Part shown: piece after piece, positions 6,608 to 14,822 of the stretch
Layout: every line of letters begins with the position of its first letter
Numbering within the stretch: the stretch's first letter is position 1
DNA from: Bacteroidota bacterium
GTDB lineage: Bacteria; Bacteroidota; Bacteroidia; Bacteroidales; Dysgonomonadaceae
DNA: 15,974 bases
Direction of reading: 5' to 3'
Assembly: GCA_023418255.1 (NCBI GenBank)
Contig: JAEZZZ010000018.1
Location: forward strand, 1 to 15,974
Translations under genes and position numbers: made by a program
The notes under the pieces: model-generated
Database searches by the model: none
What the model saw: only the letters and a program-made list of their open reading frames with translations
What the model was told of the DNA's origin: nothing

Positions 6608-6642
6608 ATTTGTATTATTTGAGCAGGAATTTGTATTATTTG
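6608..6642. repeat. 14-base direct repeat at 21-base spacing, possible operator
   Basis: ATTTGTATTATTTG lies at 6608-6621 and 6629-6642. The start-to-start distance of 21 bases is two helical turns, so both copies face the same side of DNA. They lie 20-54 bases upstream of the minus-strand -7 box of the LRR gene, a suitable place for an activator or repressor site. Confidence 0.5.
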
Positions 6643-6854
6643 CGCATTTATTTTGGTTAATCTGTTGATTTGTAGAGACAAAAAAATACAAATGTGCTGC
6701 CGGTTCGATAATATAATTTAACGTTGTGCTTTTAAGGTTTTATGGTTCATTTTCTTTATCGCTGTTCGCAGATTTTTCTGAAATCGATCGGATAAAATGG
6801 GAGAAAGGGTCGACTTTTTCATTGGGCTTATATGGTTATAAAAGAATTATCATG

Positions 6855-6862
6855 TACTTTTG
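6855..6862 (+). promoter_or_regulatory. Candidate -7 box for the flippase gene
   Basis: TACTTTTG matches TAnnTTTG exactly and lies 46 bases before the ATG at 6909, giving a leader of about 40 bases. No convincing -33 TTTG at normal spacing. Confidence 0.4.
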
Positions 6863-6908
6863 TGAAAAATAACAAGAGCAACCGCTTTATATCGGCATAA
6901 GTTTACCT

Positions 6909-8402
6909 ATGGCAAGAAATATGAAAGTGTTGGCTAAAGAGACGGCCATTTACGGAGTCAGCAGCATTATTGGGAAGTTTTTGAACTGGCTGTTGACGCC
7001 GATGTATACTTTCGTATTGGTGCAGCAATCGGACTTGGGCGTCATCACCAACCTCTATGGATGGACGGCGTTGATGATTGTTGTCCTTACCTACGGGATG
7101 GAAACGGGTCTCTTTCGCTTTGCTAATAAAAACGAAGAAGAGCCGCGAATGGTTTATTCCACCACTTTAATCAGTGTCGGTACCACGTCGCTGCTTTTTT
7201 TGACGTCGGTATTGCTTTTTTTGAGGCCGATTACCGCCTTGTGGGGCAATGATGCCATAAAACCGCAATATGTTGCCATGTTGGCAACTATTTTAGCGAT
7301 GGACGCCATCAGTTCCATTCCTTTCGCTTGGCTACGTTATCAAAAGCGACCTGTTCGGTTCGCGACCATAAAATTGCTGTTTGTGGCACTGAATATCGGG
7401 TTTAATCTCTTTTTTCTGGTGGCTTGTCCGTGGCTCGCGCCAAAATACCCCGAACTGTTTATGTGGTTCGATATTCGCGACGGCGTTTATTACGTGCTTA
7501 TTTCAAATTTGTTGGCAACCACTATTCAGACGCTCTTTTTGTTGCCGCAATTTCGTGTAAAATATCGTTTCGACAAACGATTGTTGCAACGCATGTTGGC
7601 ATATTCGCTGCCGCTGTTGATATTGGGCGTTGCCGGCATATTGAATCAAACGGTCGACAAAATCGTGTTCCCGTGGCTCTATCCCGACAAAACGGAAGCC
7701 TACACGCAACTTGGAATTTATGGTGCCAATTTTAAAATAGCCGTTATCATGGTGATGTTTACGCAAGCGTTTCGCTACGCGTTTGAACCGTTTATTTTTG
7801 CCAAAAGCCGGTCTGAAAGTGAAGACAACAAAAAAGCGTATGCCGACGCCACCAAATATTTTATTCTTTTCGCCCTGCTTATTTTTCTCGGAGTGATTGG
7901 CTATCTGGATATTGTCAAAAAAATTATCGCTCCGCGATATCACGAAGGACTCAAAGTGGTGCCGATTGTGATGCTGGGCGAGCTCTTTTTCGGCGTCTAT
8001 TTCAATCTTTCGTTGTGGTATAAACTCACCGATAAAACAAAATGGGGCGCCTATTTGTCGCTCATCGGCTTTGCCATTACGCTCACGATTCAGATTTTAT
8101 TTATTCCACATTATGGCTACATGGCGTGTGCGTGGGCGTCGTTTTTCGCCAATTTGGGCATGATGTCGATTTCCTACTTTTTGGGACAAAAAAATTATCC
8201 CATTCAATATAATATAGCGGTCGTTGGGCGATTTTTCGTTTTGGCTCTGTTGCTTTTAATCGGGATGTATGTCGTTTTCCGATATATCGATTCGGCCTAT
8301 CTTCGTTTGGGCGTAAATACCCTATTTGTTGTATTTTTTGCGTCTGTTTTGATAAAAAAAGAATTACCTTTGCGAGAGATACTTGTTAATAGAAAGCGAT
8401 AA
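6909..8402 (+). CDS. Wzx-like polysaccharide/oligosaccharide flippase (MOP superfamily)
   Basis: Inner-membrane transporter of the MOP superfamily, expected to flip lipid-linked glycan units to the periplasmic face for surface polysaccharide or glycoprotein assembly. Seen: 497 residues, the usual length, with about 12-14 hydrophobic segments through the whole chain (for example about 70-85, 95-110, 150-180, 200-215, 235-250, 305-325, 385-405, 440-460, 470-480). The N-terminus KETAIYGVSSIIGKFLNWLL followed by TPMYTFVLVQQSDLGVI is the family's first helix and amphipathic linker. Start: ATG at 6909; an in-frame ATG four codons later is also possible. It stands outside any obvious polysaccharide cluster: the neighbours are an LRR gene and a peptidase, though a glycosyltransferase lies 2.4 kb downstream. 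The exact substrate cannot be told. Confidence 0.88.
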   Translation: MARNMKVLAKETAIYGVSSIIGKFLNWLLTPMYTFVLVQQSDLGVITNLYGWTALMIVVLTYGMETGLFRFANKNEEEPRMVYSTTLISVGTTSLLFLTSVLLFLRPITALWGNDAIKPQYVAMLATILAMDAISSIPFAWLRYQKRPVRFATIKLLFVALNIGFNLFFLVACPWLAPKYPELFMWFDIRDGVYYVLISNLLATTIQTLFLLPQFRVKYRFDKRLLQRMLAYSLPLLILGVAGILNQTVDKIVFPWLYPDKTEAYTQLGIYGANFKIAVIMVMFTQAFRYAFEPFIFAKSRSESEDNKKAYADATKYFILFALLIFLGVIGYLDIVKKIIAPRYHEGLKVVPIVMLGELFFGVYFNLSLWYKLTDKTKWGAYLSLIGFAITLTIQILFIPHYGYMACAWASFFANLGMMSISYFLGQKNYPIQYNIAVVGRFFVLALLLLIGMYVVFRYIDSAYLRLGVNTLFVVFFASVLIKKELPLREILVNRKR

Positions 8403-8530
8403 GTAAACATATGGATAGCTGGTAAAATGGCATTTAAATCCATATTAAAAAAGATAATTGATTGATAAAACGTTTAATGTCAATTAAATAATAATATATA
8501 AGTATATTAATTAAACTAAACTCATTTATA

Positions 8531-10660
8531 ATGAAAAAAACACCTTTACTGATGATTGCTATCTTTTTTATAGCAATTACTGCAAAAGCCGATGAAGGAA
8601 TGTGGCTTTTGAAAGAACTTAACCGCCGGAGCGTTGCTCGCATGAAAGAGTTGGGATTTACTTTTCCCATCAATAAATTGTATGATGAAAACAATCCCTC
8701 ACTGAAAGACGCCGTAGTTATCTTCGGTCGCGGATGCACCGGAGTGGCTGTGTCACACGATGGGCTTATCTTTACCAATCATCATTGCGGCTATGGAGCC
8801 ATTCAAAAACTAAGTGCTGTAGAACACGACTATTTGAAAGATGGCTTTGCTGCGCAAACCAAAGCAGATGATTTGCATGCCGAGGGTTTAACCGTTTCGT
8901 TTTTGAAAAGCATGGAAGATGTAACCGACAGGATCCTTCCAAAAGTGCCTTCGGTTTTAAGTGAAGTTCAACGAGATCAACTTATCGACTCCTTGTCGAA
9001 CGAATTGTTGAAGCCATATCAAAACGATAAATTCGTCAACGCCCGTGTTATTCCATTCTACACGCACAACAAATACTATGTGGTGGTTTACGATGTGTTT
9101 CGCGATGTGAGACTAGCCGTGGCGCCACCTTCGTCCATAGGGAAGTTTGGCGGAGATACCGACAACTGGATGTGGCCTCGCCAAACCGGAGACTTTTCCG
9201 TTTTCCGCGTTTATGCCAATAAAGACAATCAACCCGCGGAATACAGCGAAGACAACGTCCCATATCGTCCCAAATATGTTGTCCCCATTTCTCTTAAAGG
9301 AGTTTCTGAAGGCGATTTTGCCATGACAGTCGGTTATCCCGGACGCACGCAGCGCTATATGTCTTCGTGGGGAATTCGTCAGATGATGGAGTCCGAAAAC
9401 AAACCGCGCATCGAAGTACGTGGCGAAAAACAGAGAATTTGGTGGGATGCCATGACAAAAGATGATGCCGTGCGCATTAAATATGCGTCAAAATATGCCG
9501 GAAGTTCCAACTACTGGAAAAATGCCATGGGAATGAACGAGGCACTCACAAAACTTCACGTGTTGAAAGAAAAGGAAAAACTTGAAAACCGATTGAGCCA
9601 ATGGATTAATAGCACCGAAAGCAATAAACAACGCTATGGCAATACGCTTGCAACGCTGAAAGAATCGTATGAAGGCTCAAACGAGCAAGCAAAATATGGC
9701 ACCTATTTCATGGAAACATTCAACAACGGAATAGAGATCGTGAACTTTGCTAATTCTATCCTGCGTTTCGATACAAAAGCCACGCAAGCCGAGAAAGAGG
9801 AGTATGTTCGAGACCGTTTTGTTGAGGCATACAAAGACTACGAACCGCAATTGGATCAAAAAGTGATGCCGGTATTGATGAAACTTTATGCCGAGCGTGT
9901 GCCGGAAGAGTATCATCCTTCTGTGTACAAAACCATAAAAGAAGAATTTGGCGGGAATTATCAAAAATATGCCGATTGGGTGTTTGCAAATTCTAAATTC
10001 ACCAAATTGGAAGATTTACTTGGGTTAATCAAGCAAGTAGATGAAGAAGCACTGATGAAAGACCCTGCCATGATACTGGCATCATCGGTGAGAGAAACCG
10101 CAATGGCTCTGTTCGGAAACATGTCGTCCACTTACGAAAAAATTATGCGTGGCGAACGCGAGTTTATGGCCGCCTTGATGGAGATGGATAAAAACAAGAC
10201 ATTCTATCCCGACGCCAACTTCACACAACGTTTGAGTTACGGATCTGTTGAAGGATATAAACCTCGCGATGCTGTTTGGTACAACTATTTTACCACGACC
10301 GAAGGGGTGTTGGAAAAAGAAAAACCGGGCGATCCTGAGTTTAACGTGCAGCCTTATATTCTCGACTTGTTGAGAGGGCGCGACTTTGGCAACTATGCTT
10401 CAAAATCGGGACAATTGCACACCGGCTTCTTGTCAACAAACGACATCACGGGCGGAAATTCCGGTAGCCCTGTTCTCAACGGAAATGCCGAACTCATTGG
10501 CTTGGCGTTCGACGGGAATTGGGAGGCATTGAGTGGCGATATCATTTTCGAACCGCAAATGCAGCGCACCATCAGTGTAGATATACGCTACGTCCTTTAC
10601 GTGATTGATAAGGTGATGAAGGCGCCGCACATCATCGATGAATTGACGGTTGTGCAGTAA
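8531..10660 (+). CDS. dpp7: S46-family dipeptidyl-peptidase, DPP7 type
   Basis: Periplasmic serine exopeptidase releasing N-terminal dipeptides from oligopeptides, used by peptide-feeding Bacteroidota. Seen: 709 residues; signal peptide MKKTPLLMIAIFFIAITAKA then DEGMW, the usual mature start. Catalytic parts in order: NHHCGYGAIQ with H85; DNWMWPRQTGDFS with D221; GGNSGSP with S644. These three sit four residues before my recollection of the Porphyromonas gingivalis DPP7 triad (H89, D225, S648), so the spacing is kept. The residue 18 after the serine is glycine (LAFDGNWEA, G662). Known: at this position glycine marks DPP7 (hydrophobic P1), while arginine or serine marks DPP11 (acidic P1). So DPP7 is favoured. 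The long helical lid domain covers about 260-560. The gene is single, with a strong terminator after it. Confidence 0.93.
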   Translation: MKKTPLLMIAIFFIAITAKADEGMWLLKELNRRSVARMKELGFTFPINKLYDENNPSLKDAVVIFGRGCTGVAVSHDGLIFTNHHCGYGAIQKLSAVEHDYLKDGFAAQTKADDLHAEGLTVSFLKSMEDVTDRILPKVPSVLSEVQRDQLIDSLSNELLKPYQNDKFVNARVIPFYTHNKYYVVVYDVFRDVRLAVAPPSSIGKFGGDTDNWMWPRQTGDFSVFRVYANKDNQPAEYSEDNVPYRPKYVVPISLKGVSEGDFAMTVGYPGRTQRYMSSWGIRQMMESENKPRIEVRGEKQRIWWDAMTKDDAVRIKYASKYAGSSNYWKNAMGMNEALTKLHVLKEKEKLENRLSQWINSTESNKQRYGNTLATLKESYEGSNEQAKYGTYFMETFNNGIEIVNFANSILRFDTKATQAEKEEYVRDRFVEAYKDYEPQLDQKVMPVLMKLYAERVPEEYHPSVYKTIKEEFGGNYQKYADWVFANSKFTKLEDLLGLIKQVDEEALMKDPAMILASSVRETAMALFGNMSSTYEKIMRGEREFMAALMEMDKNKTFYPDANFTQRLSYGSVEGYKPRDAVWYNYFTTTEGVLEKEKPGDPEFNVQPYILDLLRGRDFGNYASKSGQLHTGFLSTNDITGGNSGSPVLNGNAELIGLAFDGNWEALSGDIIFEPQMQRTISVDIRYVLYVIDKVMKAPHIIDELTVVQ

Positions 10661-10705
10661 GTTGTTTAAAAAAAAACTATGTTTTAAGGAAATATTATAA
10701 TGATT

Positions 10706-10760
10706 TGTTAGCACCTTTTTGTTCATTCGGATATGAGCGATAAAGGTGCTAACATTTTTA
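10706..10760 (+). terminator. Intrinsic terminator after dpp7
   Basis: TGTTAGCACCTTT (10706-10718) pairs perfectly over 13 bases with AAAGGTGCTAACA (10742-10754), followed directly by TTTTTA. The 23-base loop contains a further TCAT/ATGA pairing. It lies about 45 bases past the dpp7 stop and ends before the glycosyltransferase gene. Confidence 0.8.
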
Positions 10761-10823
10761 TAACCACTTTGAAGCGAACAACAAAAAGAAGAGAAAATTG
10801 AATTTAGAGAGAGAAGAGAAACG

Positions 10824-11540
10824 ATGAAAAAAATCCATATCATAACGCCAATAAAAGATTCTGTAGAAACCGCGCTGCAAACAATAAAGAGTATTATGGA
10901 ATCGCATACAGAGGAGCCGTTTGAATATACGGTGTATGATGACTTCAGTCGCGATGAAACCGTATCGCGCCTTGAAGATGCAAAAAAGATATATGGTTTT
11001 CAATTGGTTCATCTAAGCGAGGTTACAACTCATGCGTCACCCAACTATTTGCTGATCTTACAAATGGCGCAAAAGAAAGCTCTTGAAGCCGGTGCGCATC
11101 TGTTGATTGTGGAGTCGGATGTTACTATTCAGTCAGATACATTGAAAACGCTTTCGGAACGTTCTTCCACCCTCGCTAATCCCGGAATGGTTGCCGCCGT
11201 GACTACCGATGAGCAAAAGCACGTCAATTTCCCATATCTATACGCCAAAGGCCTTCCGAAAGGAAGTATTAAAACTACAAAGCGACTTAGCTTTTGCTGC
11301 ACAATGCTCACCAACGCTTTGTTACGGTCGTATGATTTTGTAAACCTTGATGCCGAAAAGTCGTGGTTCGATGTCTTTATTTCTCACAAATCGAAATCGT
11401 TGGGTTTCAATAATTATCTTCTGACTGATTTGCCTGTGTTGCACCGACCGCATAGTAGCCGCCCCTGGAAGAAACTAAAATATTCCAATCCACTGAAATA
11501 TTATTGGCAAAAGTTCACAAGAGGAAGGGATAAAATTTAG
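10824..11540 (+). CDS. Glycosyltransferase, family 2 (GT-A fold)
   Basis: Likely transfers a sugar from a nucleotide donor onto a glycan at the cytoplasmic face of the membrane. Seen: 238 residues, no signal peptide or membrane helix. The N-terminal strand MKKIHIITPIKDSVE and YDDFSRDET (38-46) form the nucleotide-binding part; the metal-binding DxD is represented by ESD at 97-99 (LLIVESDV). The acceptor side has SWFDVFISHKSKSLGF (180-195) with D183 as a candidate base, and VLHRPHSSRP (205-214) with a histidine where GT2 enzymes often have one. The C-terminus is basic (KLKYSNPLKYYWQKFTRGR), consistent with membrane association. It is preceded by a purine-rich leader and its stop overlaps the prmA stop on the other strand. 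Donor and acceptor are unknown. Confidence 0.8.
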   Translation: MKKIHIITPIKDSVETALQTIKSIMESHTEEPFEYTVYDDFSRDETVSRLEDAKKIYGFQLVHLSEVTTHASPNYLLILQMAQKKALEAGAHLLIVESDVTIQSDTLKTLSERSSTLANPGMVAAVTTDEQKHVNFPYLYAKGLPKGSIKTTKRLSFCCTMLTNALLRSYDFVNLDAEKSWFDVFISHKSKSLGFNNYLLTDLPVLHRPHSSRPWKKLKYSNPLKYYWQKFTRGRDKI

Positions 11541-12382
11541 ATTGCGCCTTTTCTAAAAACAACCGCAACCCAATCGTCCATTTCTGACAAGCGGACAAAA
11601 GACAAACCATGCGCTTCGCATCTTGACTGAATTGCCGGAATGTCGGCACTGTAAAAACCACTCATAATAAGTAATCCTTTGTGATTTAAATGGGTCGAGT
11701 AGGTAGGGATTTCGTCCAATAAAATATTTCGTGTGATATTGGCAAGAATAACATCGAAGGTTTCATCTCCCAGTACGTCGCTGCTGCCAAGCAGCACGCG
11801 AACATTGTCCGCCCTATTCAGAGAAACATTTTCTCTTGCATTTTCGAATGCCCAACGGTCAATATCGACAGCTGTCACGCGCGAAGCGCCTCGCTGTGAA
11901 GCGAGAATAGCCAGTACAGCCGTCCCGCATCCCATATCCAAAACAGACTTTGAATGCATTTCTGTGTTCAGAATCTCTTTCAACATCAGGTGTGTCGTTT
12001 GGTGATGTCCTGTACCGAAAGACATTTTAGGCTGGATTAAAATAGAGTGGGGATAGTTGTTGTTAATCTGATGAAACAAACTGTGTATAACGCACGCGTC
12101 GCCAATACATATTGGTTGAAAATAATATTTTTCCCATTCCTCGTTCCAATTTTTATCTTCCAGTACTTCAAAAGAGAAGGTGATTTCTGCCTGAAAAGGA
12201 AATTGCCGAATTTTTGTTGCAATTTTTTTAGCCGAAAAATCAGTTTGTGGTATATACGCCTGCAAACCTGATTCTGATGGTAAAAAACTCTCAAAGCCAA
12301 TTTCGGCAAGCTCAGCCGCCAACACATCCGTAATGGTTTCGATGTTTGGAGAACAGGTGAAATTTACTTGTACATATTTCAT
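11537..12382 (-). CDS. prmA: Ribosomal protein L11 methyltransferase
   Basis: SAM-dependent methyltransferase that methylates ribosomal protein L11 in the cytoplasm. Seen: 281 residues from the ATG at 12382, normal for PrmA. The N-terminal substrate-recognition domain (about 1-85) leads to NWNEEWEKYYFQPI (78-91) and QPKMSFGTGHHQTTHLML (117-134), the family's linker signature. SAM motif I is LDMGCGTAVLAILA (148-161) and the acidic end of strand 2 is AVDID (171-175). The catalytic-loop motif is ILANITRNIL (212-221). Start choice: the frame is open to a TTG at 12505, but the added 41 residues are unrelated to PrmA and a -7 promoter box lies inside that extension. The gene is convergent with the glycosyltransferase, the two stop codons overlapping. 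Confidence 0.95.
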   Translation of the reverse strand: MKYVQVNFTCSPNIETITDVLAAELAEIGFESFLPSESGLQAYIPQTDFSAKKIATKIRQFPFQAEITFSFEVLEDKNWNEEWEKYYFQPICIGDACVIHSLFHQINNNYPHSILIQPKMSFGTGHHQTTHLMLKEILNTEMHSKSVLDMGCGTAVLAILASQRGASRVTAVDIDRWAFENARENVSLNRADNVRVLLGSSDVLGDETFDVILANITRNILLDEIPTYSTHLNHKGLLIMSGFYSADIPAIQSRCEAHGLSFVRLSEMDDWVAVVFRKGAI

Positions 12383-12408
12383 TGTTATTCGATGATGGTA
12401 AGAATTGG

Positions 12409-12416
12409 CAAAAATA
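12409..12416 (-). promoter_or_regulatory. Candidate -7 box for prmA
   Basis: The minus strand reads TATTTTTG, an exact TAnnTTTG match, 26 bases before the prmA ATG. A TTTG lies 16 bases further upstream (12433-12436), shorter than the usual 19-21 spacing. The position supports the ATG at 12382 over the TTG at 12505. Confidence 0.45.
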
Positions 12417-12660
12417 CGAACTTTATTTGGAACAAAATGTAAAAAACTATTTATTCCGAAAAGAAAATGTTTACGATTGTTACTAAAAGCAATCTTTTCA
12501 ATCAATCCGTTTTATAAATTAGTTTTTTTGTTCTACTTTTAACCTTTCAATTAATACAACAATCGAAAATCAGGTTATTGGCAATATAATATACTGATTG
12601 TAAGATGTTTAATTTTTTTATATTGGCATAATCCATGATCATTGTAAAAAATAACTTAGT

Positions 12661-13752
12661 ATGAAAAAAATAATTCTTTTCCTGTTTCTAACGTGCTTTT
12701 CTTCGTCACTTATATTGGCGCAAAAGAAAAAAGATGCCAAAACTCTGATTCATGAGGGAATAGAGTTGCACGATCAAAAAGAGTATAAAAAGGCAATTAA
12801 AAAATATGAGGAAGCTTTAAAGCAAGATTCTACTTCAATACAAGCCATTTATGAAATGGCACTTTCGTATTTGAAATTAAATGACTACAAGCATGCATCG
12901 AAATATAGCAAGCAAGTGATTCAATCTAATGACCCACAATTGTCTGTCGGTGGATATGCTATCCATAGTGAGGCGTTGGCAGAGATGGGAAAAGTCGATG
13001 AAGCCATCGCTATATTAACGGATGGAGTCAGAAAAATAGGGAACAACTACTTGTTGGAATTTAATTTGGCATTAAATTACTATAAAAAAAATGACCTTGA
13101 TAAATCCCTGTCGCATGTCAAAAAAGCCATCGATATAAACAAGAACAATAGCGGCGCGTTTTTGCTACAAGCCTATATCCTTAATGATAAAAAATTATGG
13201 GTACAAAGTATTTTGTCGTTTCAAATGTTTTTGTTGTTAGAACCTGACAGTAAGCGCTCAAAAAGTGCATTTGAGGAGATGATGCAGACAATGCGTATTA
13301 AGCAAGTTTCGCAAAAACCGGTAGAGCGTTCATTTATCCAGCAGCAGCTATTAGGAAGTAAAATTGAAAATGTATCGCCGCCCAAGCAAATTCCTCCTCT
13401 AAGCACCGAAGAAGGACTCAATCGAAATTTTGTATATCACGCGATTACGTCAACACTTGATTCGATCAAAACACAACATCCTGATGCCGATTTATTCCAC
13501 ACATTCAAAGAGGTCAATAAAGCTATAATCGAAGTTCTTGATAAGGAAAATGACTGCAGCAAAACGGGAGCGTTTTGGACATTCTATATCCCATTTTTTT
13601 CGCGCATTATTCAATCAAAGTATTACGATACCTATGCGCGATACATCAGTGTTTCATACTTCCCTGAGTCGTTAGAGTGGTGGAATGAGCACTTGGAAGA
13701 GGCTAAAAAGTTTATTCTGTGGTTCGAAAAAGGCGAAGAAAGCCCAGATTAA
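12661..13752 (+). CDS. Secreted tetratricopeptide-repeat protein
   Basis: Seen: 363 residues with a signal peptide (MKKIILFLFLTCFSSSLILA, cleavage before QKKK), so periplasmic or surface-facing. TPR units of about 34 residues follow: about 26-59 (GIELHDQKEYKKAIKKYEEA), 60-93 (MALSYLKLNDYKHASKYSKQ), 97-128 (ALAEMGKVDEAIAILTDGV), 130-163 (LALNYYKKNDLDKSLSHVKK) and 164-197. The C-terminal 150 residues are not TPR; this half has a proline-rich link (VSPPKQIPPL) and an aromatic helical domain (FWTFYIPFFSRI, YISVSYFPESLEWWNEHLEEA) that I do not recognise. TPRs act as protein-binding scaffolds. It ends 38 bases before the ECF sigma gene on the same strand, but that gene has its own promoter box, so operon membership is uncertain. 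Confidence 0.85.
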   Translation: MKKIILFLFLTCFSSSLILAQKKKDAKTLIHEGIELHDQKEYKKAIKKYEEALKQDSTSIQAIYEMALSYLKLNDYKHASKYSKQVIQSNDPQLSVGGYAIHSEALAEMGKVDEAIAILTDGVRKIGNNYLLEFNLALNYYKKNDLDKSLSHVKKAIDINKNNSGAFLLQAYILNDKKLWVQSILSFQMFLLLEPDSKRSKSAFEEMMQTMRIKQVSQKPVERSFIQQQLLGSKIENVSPPKQIPPLSTEEGLNRNFVYHAITSTLDSIKTQHPDADLFHTFKEVNKAIIEVLDKENDCSKTGAFWTFYIPFFSRIIQSKYYDTYARYISVSYFPESLEWWNEHLEEAKKFILWFEKGEESPD

Positions 13753-13764
13753 GAAAAAAAATAC

Positions 13765-13772
13765 TACTTTTG
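13765..13772 (+). promoter_or_regulatory. Candidate -7 box for the sigma/membrane/Spy operon
   Basis: TACTTTTG is an exact TAnnTTTG match, 18 bases before the ATG at 13791. A transcript from it would have a leader of only about a dozen bases, and the ATG at 13791 would be the first usable start; the frame's more upstream ATG at 13719 would be excluded. No -33 TTTG is visible upstream. Confidence 0.45.
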
Positions 13773-13790
13773 CGTCACAATATCATAGTT

Positions 13791-14342
13791 ATGGAAAAAA
13801 AAAATGAAAGCCAATTATTGAAGATGCTCCGCGATCGTAAAACGCAGCGTGAAGGATTTGCAAATTTGGTCGCGGAGTATAGCGAGCGACTCTATTGGCA
13901 AATTCGTAAAATGGTGCTTTCGCATGACGATGCAAATGATATTTTGCAAGACGTATTCATAAAAGCATGGACAAACATTGACAACTTCAGAGGCGATGCC
14001 AAGCTCACCACATGGCTTTATCGTATTGCTATTAATGAGAGTATTACTTTTCTAAATAAAAAAAGAAACCAGAATAACCTATCCGTTGATGATGATGATT
14101 CATTCCTCTTGAATCAGTTGGAAGGCGATTCCTATTTTGATGGAGATGAGGCTCAGCGGTTGCTACAAGAAGCAATGTTGAAACTGCCTGAAAAACAGCG
14201 CTTAGTGTTTCAGCTGAAATATTTTGAAGAGATGAAGTATGATGATATGTCCGATGTTTTGGGTACTTCTGTAGGAGCACTAAAAGCCTCATATCATCAT
14301 GCCGTAAAAAAAATTGAGAACTTTTTATCCAGTATCGATTAA
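13791..14342 (+). CDS. ECF-type RNA polymerase sigma factor
   Basis: Directs RNA polymerase to a dedicated promoter set, probably for envelope stress. Seen: 183 residues from the ATG at 13791. Sigma region 2 is about 22-92: LVAEYSERLYWQIRKMVLSH, DANDILQDVFIKAW (47-60) and FRGDAKLTTWLYRIAINESI (66-85). An acidic linker (SVDDDDSFLLNQLEGD) joins to region 4 at about 122-180: MLKLPEKQRLVFQLKYFEE (129-147), then the helix-turn-helix MKYDDMSDVLGTSVGALKAS (148-167) and VKKIENFL. Start choice: the frame extends to an ATG at 13719 inside the TPR gene, but that adds a basic leader unlike sigma factors and precedes the promoter box. It is followed by a membrane protein gene (47-base gap) and a Spy-like gene, together a probable sigma, anti-sigma and sensor operon. 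Confidence 0.93.
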   Translation: MEKKNESQLLKMLRDRKTQREGFANLVAEYSERLYWQIRKMVLSHDDANDILQDVFIKAWTNIDNFRGDAKLTTWLYRIAINESITFLNKKRNQNNLSVDDDDSFLLNQLEGDSYFDGDEAQRLLQEAMLKLPEKQRLVFQLKYFEEMKYDDMSDVLGTSVGALKASYHHAVKKIENFLSSID

Positions 14343-14389
14343 ACCTTCGTGAAGAACAAGAGTCAATTTAACAGAATACTCCAAAATTG

Positions 14390-14797
14390 ATGGGGATGAA
14401 AACAAAAATTAACAAAATAGAAGACATCAACAAATCCAATCCGTTTAAGGTACCAGACAATTACTTTGCGCAGTTTAATGAGAGTATAATGAATCGATTG
14501 CCGGAAAAAGAGGTCTTACCTGAACGGAAGATCACCATGTGGGACAAAACAAAACCATGGGTTTATATGGCGGCCATGTTTCTCGGGCTGTTTTTCATGA
14601 TAAAAACAGTAACCAACAATAGAACGGGTACCGCTAACGTGCATTCTATTTCATCCACTAATATTGCCAGTGATAACTATTGGTCAACAGTGAAAATTTC
14701 TGAAGAAGAGTTTTATCAGTATCTCGAAGAGCGAATTATTGACGATGGGCTTTACGACTACATCTATGATGAGTTTTATTCAGTTAAAAGCATGTAA
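14390..14797 (+). CDS. Single-pass membrane protein, probable anti-sigma factor
   Basis: Seen: 135 residues. A hydrophilic N-terminal part of about 57 residues contains NPFKVPDNYFAQFNESIMNR (18-37), a segment often met in Bacteroidota proteins coded next to ECF sigma genes (recollection). One hydrophobic segment follows (WVYMAAMFLGLFFMIKTV, about 57-74), then an outward-facing tail of about 60 residues rich in acidic and tyrosine residues (SEEEFYQYLEERIIDDGLYD). With the N-terminus inside, the short cytoplasmic part could hold the sigma factor, as in CnrY-type anti-sigmas. There is no zinc-binding HxxxCxxC motif, so it is not a ZAS-type anti-sigma. Start: ATG at 14390; 14396 is also possible, while the TTG at 14387 is less likely. 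Role inferred from position and topology. Confidence 0.65.
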   Translation: MGMKTKINKIEDINKSNPFKVPDNYFAQFNESIMNRLPEKEVLPERKITMWDKTKPWVYMAAMFLGLFFMIKTVTNNRTGTANVHSISSTNIASDNYWSTVKISEEEFYQYLEERIIDDGLYDYIYDEFYSVKSM

Positions 14798-14822
14798 CGC
14801 ATAAAGTTTATATCTGTTAGTT

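Larger units (their letters stand above)
6492..6908. other. 417-base divergent intergenic region (LRR gene / flippase gene)
   Basis: No gene is visible. The stretch is AT-rich and carries one -7 box facing each way (6581-6588 minus; 6855-6862 plus) and, between them, the 14-base sequence ATTTGTATTATTTG twice at 21-base spacing. The length and the paired sites suggest a regulated divergent control region. The centre, about 6650-6840, shows nothing I can name. Confidence 0.6.

Noticed and set aside
8409..8445. Inverted repeat ATATGGAT / ATCCATAT after the flippase gene, as a terminator
   Set aside because: The stem is AT-rich, the loop is 21 bases, and A rather than T follows on the plus strand.
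12383..12505. TTG at 12505 as the prmA start
   Set aside because: The extra 41 residues are unlike PrmA, and a -7 box lies inside them 26 bases before the ATG at 12382.
12550..12605. Inverted AATCAG / CTGATT pair upstream of the TPR gene
   Set aside because: Only six bases with a long AT-rich gap; expected by chance in such sequence.
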